From Nematopogon swammerdamellus (taxonomy: Eukaryota; Arthropoda; Insecta; Lepidoptera; Adelidae), in the NCBI GenBank assembly GCA_946902875.1, contig OX336353.1:17621151-17685150 (forward strand): 64,000 nucleotides of DNA, written 5' to 3'. Positions 1-9,408 of the stretch are shown in pieces. The notes under the pieces were generated by a model, which did no database searches, was not told the DNA's origin, and worked only from the letters and a program-made list of their open reading frames with translations. The position numbers were made by a program, and so were the translations under genes. How positions within the stretch are numbered: position 1 is the stretch's first letter; each line of letters starts with the position of its first letter.

Positions 1-440
1 GTTGACGCGTATGTTAGTATCGCTTCTTAGTCTGTGTTGTTGTTAGCAGAAATCGAAGTCTATCTGTTATTTTATTAGTGAGCAAGTCTTCCTAAAATTC
101 AATACATAAAATAAAAAATAAGTAAGTACCTACCTACCTTATTGGTACTATACATACATTTTCTTTTGCAGCGATAGTTTCCCCTAGTGTAAGGAAATTT
201 TCAAAATTGAGAACCCTAATGCTGCAGCAGCGTCCTCGCACAAACGTCATCCACGTTCATTTCAAGCCTTGTCGCACTATAGTCTCAAATTCTCAATTAA
301 CTCCGATGCTATGCCTGTATATATGAAGAATTGTCAGTCGAAACTCGGCCTCAAGTTGTAATTTGGCATAGATAGACTACATATTGTTTTCGATACGAAT
401 CTAGGATCCTCCCCTTTACTTACTTTAACGTAATAATATT
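1..440. other. No gene seen
   Basis: AT-rich sequence with no supported ORF and no repeat family that I can place. The next bases (about 445-560) belong to a repeat described separately. Confidence 0.5.
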
Positions 441-444
441 AATA

Positions 445-560
445 CCTAATCACATTATCATATGACAAATCTGAGGGTAGTGTACTGCAAAGAGAGGACA
501 AAAAAATCAATAAACAATACATACTTACCTACTCACCATTCTCCCTGTGAGTTAAAGGCC
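445..560 (-). repeat. Repeat family E, fragment
   Basis: Read on the minus strand, this matches the right part of the longer copies at 4235 and 12768. It includes the 'GGGAGAATGGTGAGT' junction and the 'CTCTCTTTGCAG' stretch that look like the two ends of a very short intron. Only this part of the element is present. Confidence 0.65.
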
Positions 561-607
561 ATTATCATATCACAGACAGGACTATTCTCGCGAACAGGCC
601 TGATATT

Positions 608-979
608 GTGATAGTAGATCGGGAGGCAAGGCGCGCAACGCTCGTCGATATCGCCGTGCCGCACGATGGTAACCTCGTCAGTAAGGAAGCAGAGAAGATG
701 TTATTAAAGTATCTGGATCTGCAGCACGAGGTTACCAAAATGTGGCCCGTCGACTCGACGATCGTTGTGCCCATAGTCGTTTCGGCGCATGGGCTGATAG
801 CGAAGAGCCTCGAGAAGATCTCGCTGAGTGGTTGGGTCAAGGGTCAGATCCAGAAGGGAGCTCTCCTCGACACTGCCCGTATAGTCCCAGGTTTCTCTCT
901 TTGGGCCCCGCGGCCGCCGGTGGTGGAAACTCCGTTTGTTTTTATATTAATTTTAGGTTTTAATAAAAAAGAAAATTAA
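608..979 (+). pseudogene. Non-LTR retrotransposon ORF2 C-terminal tail (copy 1)
   Basis: The frame starting at 608 codes for about 123 residues typical of the extreme C-terminus of LINE reverse-transcriptase proteins in insects. The recognisable order is 'DREARRATLVDIAVPHD', then 'KYLDLQHEVTKMW', 'IVPIVVSAHGLIAKSLEK', 'LSGWVKGQIQKGALLDTARI'. There is no RT core, so the copy is 5'-truncated. It ends in an A-rich 3' tail shared with the copy at 3344-3590. The enzyme would have copied its own RNA into DNA; this fragment cannot. Which LINE clade it belongs to is not clear from the tail. Confidence 0.8.
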
Positions 980-1096
980 AAAAAAAAATTTATTTATAAA
1001 AAGAAATGTGTAAATAAATAGAAGAATACTTTTTAATAATACATGCATAATACTTATACTTAGATACTTTTAACTACTTTTACCCTACTTTTTTGT

Positions 1097-1208
1097 AAAG
1101 TATCTGGATCTGCAGCACGAGGTTACCAAAATGTGACCCGTCGACTCGACGATCGTTATGCCCATAGTCGTTTCGGCGCATGGGTTGATAGCGAATAGCC
1201 TCGACGAC
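1097..1208 (+). pseudogene. LINE C-terminal tail (copy 2), left part
   Basis: Nearly identical to 698-810 of copy 1 but with an early stop (TGA in place of TGG in the 'KMW' motif). It stops at 1208 because a 2.1-kb element is inserted there. The same reading continues at 3344. Confidence 0.8.
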
Positions 1209-1348
1209 ACGAATCCTTCATCGCAGGAGAGAGTTTTGGCTCAGTGGACAAACTGCACTATGCGAGTACAGAGACCACGAGACAGAGACTATGGTGGTTT
1301 AAAAAAAAATAACCAGGGTTATACTATGGGAGCATAAAACAAAAGAAT

Positions 1349-1406
1349 CCTTCGCCTACACCAGGTGTACACCAGGTGGCGCCCGCCCACCTGGCGTAGG
1401 TGAAGG
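1349..1406. repeat. Hairpin (~19-bp arms)
   Basis: Arms 'CCTTCGCCTACACCAGGTG' and its near reverse complement around 'CCACCTGGCGTAGGTGAAGG' flank a short spacer. It lies inside the 1209-3334 element. Confidence 0.6.
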
Positions 1407-1910
1407 TGTTAGAAAAAAAATCATTTTGAAAGATTTTTCCATGAAACTTTATGAACTAACGAATGGATTGTATTTACAGATAAATATTCTAGCTATAAAT
1501 GACATTTTTTTATGTATATTACATATTCTGGGTAACAAAATTATTATGTAAAGTTGTGTTATGTGAAAATTGCGACGTCTCTCTGATTTTATATTTTTAT
1601 AAATTTATCACGAACGCAAATTGGTGATATAGTATTTTTATCATAAAAAGGAATACATATACAAACCAATCCTACCTTTCTGGTGTATCAGCAGCTCGTG
1701 TGTCGCACACAATAAAATCTTGAATTCACAAATTTTTTTTGTCAAAAACTACATTTTCGCACTCACAAGCCATTGCAACATTTGGGCTATTCATTACGTA
1801 AATATGTGTGTTGGATATATGGAAAGCACATGGTTGGATAGATAATTTTATCTACTCATCTTGAGACACTTTCTACACTCAAAACACGAATTTAGGCAGA
1901 ACTAATTTGT

Positions 1911-2306
1911 CAGCCTCGATAGCTCAGTGGTGCAGACAGTCAACTGTCGCTATTGAATGTTAAGCAACGCTGGGTGCGGTCAGTACTTGGATGGGTGACC
2001 GCTGACCGTTGGAGGCTGACCGAGGTTCGGATTCCTCGTAAAACTGTAGGTCCCTTCCCTCCTAATATTACTTGGTGGTAGGGTTTAAACCCGCCCGGGT
2101 TGGTACCACCGCACTGAATGAAACGTCGGTTAAAACGGCTATGTAAATAGTTTGTGTTTTCCGACCAGTTCAGTGTAGCCGGCACGATCAAAGGGGGAAG
2201 CACTGACATGGCACCTAGTTCACCCGGTGTTATGGGCTGACATCACGGACGTTGTAGGTGATGTAGCCAACCGTGTCAATTTCCATAAAAAAAAAAAAAA
2301 AAAACT
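1911..2306 (+). mobile_element. SINE, 5S/tRNA-type head plus shared body
   Basis: The head opens with a tRNA box A-like 'TAGCTCAGTGG'. It then runs into 'GTTAAGCAAC' and 'GTCAGTACTTGGATGGGTGA', the internal promoter region of 5S rRNA. It closes with box B-like 'GGTTCGGATTCC'. The body follows ('ACTGTAGGTCCCTTCCC', 'GCCCGGGTTGGTACCACCGC', 'TGTTATGGGCTGACATCACG') and the copy ends in poly(A). The body occurs about 20 times in the window with two different heads. It has no coding capacity and would rely on a LINE for movement. Confidence 0.85.
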
Positions 2307-2339
2307 AGAAATAAATTACGACACTGACTCAAACAAAGT

Positions 2340-2735
2340 TTCTATGGCGAAACCTAGGTCACAAAAATGGCCTATTTCTCGTAAATTTACGACATGCAAG
2401 CACTAAACGGCATATATTATTCAACTAGAAGAACTAAGGAACATTTCTGTCACCTCACTTTCTCCAAAAAACGATTTATTTTGAGAAACAAGCTTCTCAA
2501 AACAGGCAAAATTGTCGTCCGCTCGAAGCAAGTTTGTATGGCGAGACCTAGGTCACAAAAAAGGGCTTATTCCTCGTAAATGTACGACATGCAAGCACTA
2601 AACGGCACATATTATTCAACTAGAAGAACTAAGGAACATTTCTGTCACCTCACTTTTTCCAAAAAAACGATTTATTTTGAGAAACAAGCTTTGACAACAA
2701 CAAACAGGAAAAAATTGTCAGTATGGAGTAGGACT
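2340..2735. repeat. Two-copy tandem duplication, ~194-bp unit
   Basis: The motif 'CCTAGGTCAC' and the roughly 190 bases after it (with 'CGTAAAT-TACGACATGCAAG' and 'CGATTTATTTTGAGAAACAAG') occur twice, at 2353 and 2547. The 61-residue frame over it is a by-product of the repeat. Confidence 0.75.
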
Positions 2736-3343
2736 TTTCTTCGACTTTTTACGTAAAATGCATCTCAACTCAGTACAAACAAATGTACTCAATAGGTCCG
2801 GAATATAATGAAAAAGAGAAAAAACATCACTTACCGGTCCATTTTTCTGTATTTACGAACAAAACAGCGAATATTCACAACCACAACACGCGCGCGCACA
2901 TACAACACGAACTGACAATGACGACAGATTTGAGATTTTTTTTCGTATTCTGACGGCTCGGGACATATCAAGTTAGTGGTACCGATGTGTAGCTAAATAA
3001 TTCTACTTTATACTTTGTCTCTGTCAAATAAACACTCCTAGGTGAGATAGAACGAAAAAAATTCTTTTGTTCGGCCCATGCAGCGGATTGGAGCTCGCCG
3101 ACAACGTGGCGGTTTATATTGACCGCTCCGTAGCTGACGGTATAGCGCTCTAGCGGTCAATATTGACCACTCCAGAGACAACGGGTTAAATTACAGAAGA
3201 TAATTCTATAATTCTATAATTTTACCCTAACATAATGTTGAGGCGGCGCATGTCGTTTTTGTTAAGTTTCGTTGAAAACTCCCATAGTGCAGTTTGTCCT
3301 CTGCGTCAAAACTCTCCTGCGATGAAGGAATCGTCTTGACGAC

Positions 3344-3590
3344 CACCTTGAGAGGCTCTCGCTGCGCTGAGTGGTTGGGTCAAGGGCCAGATTCAGAAGG
3401 CAGCCCTCACAGAAATCCTAATACTTCTCTGATCTGTGGCAGCCCTGCTGGATACTGCACGCATCGTCCGGAGGTTTCTTTCTTTGGGACCCGGACCATC
3501 GGTAGCCTGGGTTCGCCCCGCCGCCGCGCCGGTGGTGGAAACTCCGTTTGTTTTTATATTAATTTTAGGTTTTAATAAAAAAAAAAAATG
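3344..3590 (+). pseudogene. LINE C-terminal tail (copy 2), right part
   Basis: Continues the 1097-1208 fragment after the inserted element. It reads as 'HLERLSL', 'SGWVKGQIQKAAL', then, after a 31-bp insertion, 'LLDTARIVRRFLSLGPG', and ends in the same A-rich tail as copy 1. A second small insertion sits at 3408-3438. Confidence 0.75.
3408..3438. mobile_element. 31-bp micro-insertion with 8-bp direct repeat
   Basis: Thirty-one bases starting CACAGA and ending TCTGTG, an inverted pair, sit between two copies of GCAGCCCT (3400-3407 and 3439-3446). Copy 1 of the LINE lacks these bases, so they are an insertion. This looks like a transposon that has lost almost all of its interior. Confidence 0.6.
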
Positions 3591-3598
3591 TAAAATTT

Positions 3599-4084
3599 AT
3601 ATAAGGTCTTTCAAAATTAGTTCATAGTACGCTAAGGGGTGGTTCTGTATCATATTGAGAGTAAAACCTATATAAAATTATTTGGACCTTGGGCTGTTTT
3701 TTTATGTATTTAAATAAAAAAATAGGCAGTTGATTTGTATAGCCTAATCGATTCAGGTTCGTAGCAGTAATAAAAAAGTCTTCATTACCATTATGATGTA
3801 ACACGTGTAAGTTGGTAAAAAAAATCAAATTCTTTCTATTCCATACTAATAAAACTAAAATTGTGGTTTTTCACAATTTCTGAAAGAAAGAGATCTGTGT
3901 TTGATTGAAGACTTTTTTGTTCCTGGCATGAAACTGAAACGATTAAGAAAAAACATTTTTTTTATATTTTACATTAAACATTTTTTTTTTGTAAATAAAA
4001 ATTCTTTGTTTTTCAAAAGTTATCTATTTCCGATACAGAACCCCCCCTTAGCGTACTATGAACTAATTTTGAAAGCCCTTATAT
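3599..4084. mobile_element. MITE with ~53-bp TIRs
   Basis: The left end 'ATATAAGGTCTTTCAAAATT' and the right end, reverse complement of 'AATTTTGAAAGCCCTTATAT', match over about 53 bp. The match includes the 'TAGTACGCTAAGG' segment. The interior is AT-rich with no protein. Family not assigned; TA-rich flanks would fit a Tc1/mariner-type origin. Confidence 0.8.
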
Positions 4085-4234
4085 AAAAAAAAAAGAAATG
4101 TGGAAATAAATTAATGGATGAAATAATACCACAGCCAAGTAAGTTCCCTACAATAGGGAAGTTCCCTATTGAAGGTTACCTAACAAAAATTGTTGCTATA
4201 ATATTTCCCTAAGAACGAATAATACAATTTCTTA

Positions 4235-4822
4235 AAAATTATGTGGGTTTTTATCGGTCGCTCTGTATTGAGAGAACGACAGAATGACAGCGACGAATAT
4301 TATTACGAAGCGCGCCATCTATCGGAGGACTTTAGTGGCCTTTACGTCGTCGCAGTGGTAAAATATCTAATCTAATATTAAATAACTAATTTTCAAGAAG
4401 ATTAGCTCGAACTGCTTAGGGGCTACATGCTGTGAGAGACAGATGGACGGACGGAAGGACAGACAGAGACCTGACTGACTTTATAAGGCTCCGTGCCAGT
4501 GTTTCTGGCTACGGACCACTAAACATGAGATTGGTGGATGCTTATTCGATGGGAGGTTGTGTCGTGAGTGTAAGGACCATGGAGGGCACGTTGAGTGCAG
4601 TTCTTTTTGCCTATATCCCACAGGGAGAATGGTGAGTATGTATTGTTTATTGATTTTTTTTATCCTCTCTTTGCAGTAAACTACGCTCAGGATTTGTCAT
4701 ATTGATATTGTAACATTCCGCCAGTTCGATTATCACAGCGAAGAAGAACTGACAATAAACTTCACGTTTCTTCAATGTGCATAAGTCTACTTTACACTCG
4801 ACTTTACAAAATGTTTAGGTTT
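4235..4822 (+). repeat. Repeat family E, copy 1, with exon/intron-like segment
   Basis: About 550 bp shared with 12768-13380. From 4537 one frame codes for a cysteine-rich stretch beginning 'GCLFDGRLCRECK', with cysteines spaced C-x6-C-x2-C-x8-C-x3-C. It is followed at 4632 by GTGAGT and at 4665-4676 by a pyrimidine-rich 'CTCTCTTTGCAG', which would bound a 45-nt intron. Whether it is a captured host exon or chance is open. The intron would be shorter than usual for insects. Confidence 0.6.
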
Positions 4823-5098
4823 CCTATGGGTTTCCGTATCCCGTACGGAAGCGTATAAGCCTATGCCATCTGTCTGCCTTTCCGTCCGTCCGTCTGTCCG
4901 TCCGAGGGCTGTATCTCTAGAACCGTAATAGGTAGCCCGTTCAAATTTTCACAGAATATGTGTTATTATGGCGAATAAAAAATAGAAAAAGTAAAAAATT
5001 AAGGGGGGTTCCCATACAAGAAACGTGTTTTTTTCAATATTTTTTTTTGTGGTGCGGAAACCTCGTGCGCGAGCCGACTCGCACTTGGCCGGTTTTTT
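4823..5098 (-). mobile_element. Repeat family F, copy 1
   Basis: On the minus strand it starts 'AAACCGGCCAAGTGCGAGTC' and ends near 'TACGGGATACGGAAACC'. Typical internal parts are a 'GACGGACGGACGG'-type run and 'GAGATACAGCCCTCGGAC'. No coding capacity. The paralogous site near 13370 lacks it, so it is a mobile insertion. Confidence 0.75.
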
Positions 5099-5654
5099 AA
5101 TTAATGTTAAAACCTAAACACGCATGTGCTGATTTATGTTATGATGACAGATGAAGCAATCCATGACAAAGTGAAAACAAAAATGAAATTATATAAAGTT
5201 ATATACTCACCACACTGCCATAATATGAAGCCAGCGATATGCTAAAGTCAGGATATTATAATAATATGGCCTTCCGTACATTGATGTATATTAAAATTAG
5301 ACATCAATGCTTCCGTACAAATTATCTCACCTATAGCGGCGCGGCGGCGCGGCGCAGCGCAAGTAGGTAGACGCAACGCCATCTCTTGGTGTGTGCGTGT
5401 ACTGCGACGGACATCGACGCGCTCCGGGGTTTTAGCGTTCGAAGTATCATTGTATCGTCGTTATCTTAACTGTAATTTTTTTTCAATAACAAAATTATTA
5501 TCATTAGCAGACATTGCAAAGAGAGACAAGGTATAGCTAGGCTTAGGCCTCCTTTCCTAAAATAAATAAATGAAAAATAATGGAATGAAGTAAATAAAAA
5601 AATATTTGGTCCCACAAGCTTTATTAGATTAACATTCATACTTGGCATTATTGA
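5099..5654. other. No gene seen
   Basis: The first 40 bases ('AATTAATGTTAAAACCTAAA') match the flank of repeat E copy 2. Around 5335-5360 there is a short GC-rich run (GCGGCGCGGCGG). No ORF of note. Confidence 0.5.
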
Positions 5655-5946
5655 TATACACGGTGTTGCAACCCCAACCGTAAAACCTGAAATGATTCTA
5701 TACGTGAAATACATTGGTGAAATAGAACAACTTTTGTTCTACGACTTTTCTATTTGAAGAAAAACAATTTTTTTTCTCCCTACAGCTACCTTTTGAGAAT
5801 AGGTATTAAAAATTTGTATGGAAAAAATAATTTTTGTTTTGTTTCAAAAAAAGTTTTTTCTTCACAGAAGTTGTTTAGTTTCACATATAGAATAACCCCC
5901 TTATGTCAGTTAAAATATTACGGGGGCAATTGCAACTCCGTGTATA
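5655..5946. mobile_element. MITE with ~18-bp TIRs
   Basis: Ends are 'TATACACGGTGTTGCAAC' and the reverse complement of 'GTTGCAACTCCGTGTATA'-like sequence, with one mismatch in the core. Interior AT-rich. Half of a relative lies at 23740-23880. Confidence 0.7.
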
Positions 5947-6029
5947 TAAAATACAATGGTAGGTATTAATTAACCCATAAATCACACGAAAGCATTAAAG
6001 CAAACAAATTCTCAAATTTTGATTGTTTT

Positions 6030-6240
6030 TAGGGTCCCGTCGCAAAATGCGAAAAAAGGGACCCTTATGGGATCGCTCTGGTGTCTGTCTGTCTGTCTGT
6101 CGGTCACACGCAGATATCTCCGGACCTACTGAACCGATTTCGATAAAAATTACGCCAAATTACGTGTAATTTTTGCCGCTAGATATATTACAGATAAGTT
6201 TATCTAATAGTCCTGTGGAAAGTACAGGGTACCCCAAAAT
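6030..6240 (+). repeat. Interspersed repeat with GTCTGTCTGTCT run
   Basis: Begins 'AGGGTCCCGTCGC' and contains a short inverted partner 'AAGGGACCCTTATGGG', a (GTCT)n run, and 'ACTGAACCGATTTCGATAAA', a motif common to insect interspersed repeats. The bases from 6240 to about 6790 show nothing supportable. Confidence 0.5.
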
Positions 6241-6794
6241 GTAAACCAAAAATATTTTTTGTTTTTTAAAATAAATCAAATGTTTCACCATTCAATAGGT
6301 ATTTTGAAGGCAATTTCAAAAATATATAACTTTGCTATAATCAATGAGTTTACTTTAACAAATATTTCGTTTAAAAGTTGACGAAAAACTGCACTTTTGT
6401 CGCCGAACTTTGACCTATTAAGGGTTGTATGAAAATTCTAAAAAAAATAAACAATATAGGTACTCTTATGCAGTTGTACACAAAACTATTCATTTTCATC
6501 AAAATGTCATACATTTGGAGATAAAGTTAAATGTCTGAACAGCCAAAATTACAATTTTTCGCGTGACTTTTTGGTGACAGCTCAAGCCACCGATAACCTA
6601 GCGTTGTGATTGATAGCTTAAAATCATCCTGAGAAGTAACGAAATGTAGCAAACAAAACCGCATGTAAATCGATAGAGTGGTTCTCAAGTTATAAGAATA
6701 TTTCATATATATTACGTACGAGTAGGTTACACGGTGGGTCGCTCGTAGAAATTTCGCTTTATTTATTGTCAGCCTCGGTAGCTTAGTGTTTTTT

Positions 6795-6905
6795 TTTAAG
6801 TAATCCGGTATGAGTGGCTGAGTCGAAGGGGCCAAAGCACATGCTCCGACCAGCCAATATTACCTCCGAGAAGGTAGGTGCCATACCGGAGACTTCCCCA
6901 GGAAT
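6795..6905 (-). mobile_element. tRNA-headed SINE, body fragment
   Basis: Minus-strand match to the 3' body of the SINE at 13435 ('GAAGTCTCCGGTATGGCACC', 'GGTCGGAGCATG', 'TAATCCGGTAT' in this orientation). The head is missing. Confidence 0.65.
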
Positions 6906-7157
6906 TACCGATAGAACACACGTAGAGAGCCGACATCCCCACGGAGTTGCAGTGGTTTTAGATCGCGGGACACTTCGAGGTCACCCACTAGTCGCACGCA
7001 CCGCACGGCTCGACGCAAGTCCAGAGGCGCAGGCTGGTATTTGGCAGAGCCATCCCAAGCGAAATCATGGGCGTCGTTAGACACTTTATGGGTGACACGG
7101 CGCCACATGATGCGCTTTAAATAAAATAAAAAAATTAAAATAAATTGACATAGGGTA

Positions 7158-7199
7158 CACGGCCGCCGCCGCCCGCCGCCGCCGCCGCCGGTCGCCGGT
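7158..7199. repeat. GCC microsatellite
   Basis: Imperfect run of GCC triplets just upstream of the first Helitron copy. Confidence 0.8.
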
Positions 7200-7222
7200 A
7201 GAAACTTCGCTTTATTTATTTA

Positions 7223-9408
7223 CTAGCTTTTGCCCGCGGCTTCGCTCGCGTGAAATTCGTATTTCAAAGAAGAAAGTAAGTAACCGAGGGCGAGGCCGAA
7301 GGCCGAACTGCATGCAGGAAGACTAATAAACCTTCTCGAAGAAAGTAAGTTACTGAGGGCGAGGCCGAAGGCCGAGCTGCGTTCAGAAAGACTATAAACC
7401 TTCTCGAAGAAAGTAAGTAACAGAGGGCGAGGTCGTAAGCCGAGCTGCGTTCACGAAAACGATAAACCATCTCTAAGTAAATAAGTAATTAAGGGCGAGG
7501 CCGAAGGCCGAGCTGCGTTCAGGAAACCATAAACGTTCTCGAAGAAAGTAAGTAATTAAGAGCGAGGCCGAAGGCCGAGCTGCGTTCAGGAAACCATAAA
7601 CCATCTCGAAGAAAGTAAGTAATTAAGAGCGAGGCCGAAGGCCGAGCTGCGTTCAAGAAGACAATAAACCTTCTCGAAGACAGTAAGTAACTATGGGCGA
7701 TGCCGAAGGCCGAGCTGCGTTCAGGAAGACCAAAAACCTTATCTAAGAAAGTAAGTAACTAAGGGCGAGGCCGAAGGCCGAGCTACGTTCAGGAAGACAA
7801 TAAACCTTCTCGAAGAAAGTAAGTAACTGAGGGCAAGGCCGAAGGCTGCTCTGCGTTACTTACTTTCATCGAGAAGCTTTATCCTCTTCCTGAATGCAGC
7901 TAGGCCTTCGGCCTCACCCATAGCTTATACTTACTTTCACCGAGAAGGTTTATGCTCTTGCTGAAGGTTTATCCTCTTCTTGAACGCAGTTCGGCCTTCG
8001 GCCCCGCCCATAGTTACTTACTGTCTTCGAGAAGGTTTATTATCTTCCTGAACGCAGCTCGGCCTTCGGCCTCGCCCTTAATGACTTTCTTTCTTCGAGA
8101 AGGTTTATGGTCTTCCTGAACGAAGCTCGGCCTTCGGCCTCGCCCTTAATTACTTATGTATTTACTTAGAGATGGTGTATCGTTTTCCTGAACGCAGCTC
8201 GGCCTACGGCCTCGCCCTTTCTTACTTACTTTCTTCGAGAAGGTTTATAGTCTTTCTGAACGCAGCTCGGCCTTCGGCCTCGCCCTCAATTACTTACTTT
8301 CTTCTTTGAAATACGAATTCCACGCGAGCGAAGCCGCGGGCAAAAGCTAGTAGCTAAATGTGCGTGTAGTAATTTTAATCGAATTTAGATGATCGGCTTA
8401 AATTTTATGGAGGAAATTCATACAAACATATTCGCCTCGCCCCGCTGAGAGAAGCGCTTTGTCATCGTCGTATCTTTTAAACTATTTGTCCAAATTACTT
8501 AGTGTAACAGCCAAAGTTTATCTACTTTAAATACCAGAAGCGATAAAAGTATGTATTTTCATAAGAATTAATTCAAAACTATAAAATATGAATTGCAAAT
8601 ACAGTATCCAATTAAATGTATTTTTGGTTCACTATTTTGGCTATAGTGGCTTCCACATAAAAGGTAGGATATATTCTGTCGCGGATTTTTTTTAGAACTA
8701 TTTTAGAGAAACAACCTCACCATACACTATCTTCGTGTAACTCTAACGGTTTATGCAGCGCACGCCGAGATAGCTCTCAGAAGGCAGGATTTTTTCCGAC
8801 TTACTTGACATTTATCGATATTTGGGCAAATTTACACAATGTCTTTATAAATTATAGCCTTTTTGATGTATAAGCTACAGTACTGTAAAGGCTCATCAAA
8901 ATCTGTTCAGTTGTTCTGTGTCTGTTCTGTAGTTTTTGCGTGAAAGAGGAATATAGTGTGGCTGCTCGGTTCGCTGTTGAGTTTATAGGCCGCGCCTCCC
9001 CCGCGCCGCCTCCCCCGCGCCGCCACCGCGCCGCCGCACCGCCTCCGCGCCGCTGCGCCGCCAACTGCCGCTCGCTCGGTAAATACCTATGTATGTATAG
9101 TACTAAGGCGCGCGGATTTAACATATCGGTTTGTATGGGAGCCACATCTTAGCGTAACCGGAACTGAATTTTATGTAGCCTATCCTGTGTCCCATATAGT
9201 TAAATGTGCTTGTACAAAATTTCATCGAATTCGGATGATCGGTTTAAGAGTTATGGCGGAACATACATACATACATACATACAGAAAAGATTTCTAAAAA
9301 TCGTCAATTTAGCTTTAGTATCATACATAGAGGCTACAAACTCAATATTTCCTAAAACAAAGTAACTTACTCCATGACCACCCCTTACAGATTTATTATT
9401 AGTATTGA
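7223..9408 (-). mobile_element. Non-autonomous Helitron, dimer copy 1
   Basis: On the minus strand the element begins TCAATACTAATAATAAATC at 9408 and ends '...CCGCGGGCAAAAGCTAG' at 7223, with T next, as expected for Helitron 5'-TC and CTAG-3' ends placed at an A/T target. The 3' half (7223-8350) is a large palindrome. About nine ~67-bp units run one way and about seven the other way. A second, inverted CTAG end closes it at 8347-8350. Each unit has the hairpin core GGCCGAAGGCC. The other half (8351-9408) is single-copy-like, with a GCC-rich patch (8990-9065) and a CATA run. No Rep/helicase is coded. Confidence 0.85.

Larger units (their letters stand above)
1209..3334. mobile_element. DNA transposon-like element with ~55-bp TIRs and 9-bp TSD
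   Basis: The two ends are inverted copies: left 'ACGAATCCTTCATCGCAGG...', right, read in reverse complement, 'ACGATTCCTTCATCGCAGG...', similar over about 55 bp with small indels. Flanking bases are CTCGACGAC (1200-1208) and CTTGACGAC (3335-3343), a 9-bp target duplication with one mismatch. The insertion splits a LINE tail whose reading resumes on the far side. No transposase ORF is visible, so it is non-autonomous. Long TIRs plus a 9-bp duplication suggest a Mutator-like origin, which is an inference. It holds a SINE and a 194-bp tandem duplication. Confidence 0.75.

Noticed and set aside
1950..2010. 5S rRNA gene
   Set aside because: Only the internal promoter part matches; the 5' and 3' thirds are replaced by tRNA-like and SINE body sequence.
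7264..8350. CRISPR-like array
   Set aside because: Units are contiguous ~67-bp tandem repeats without unique spacers, inside a eukaryotic Helitron.
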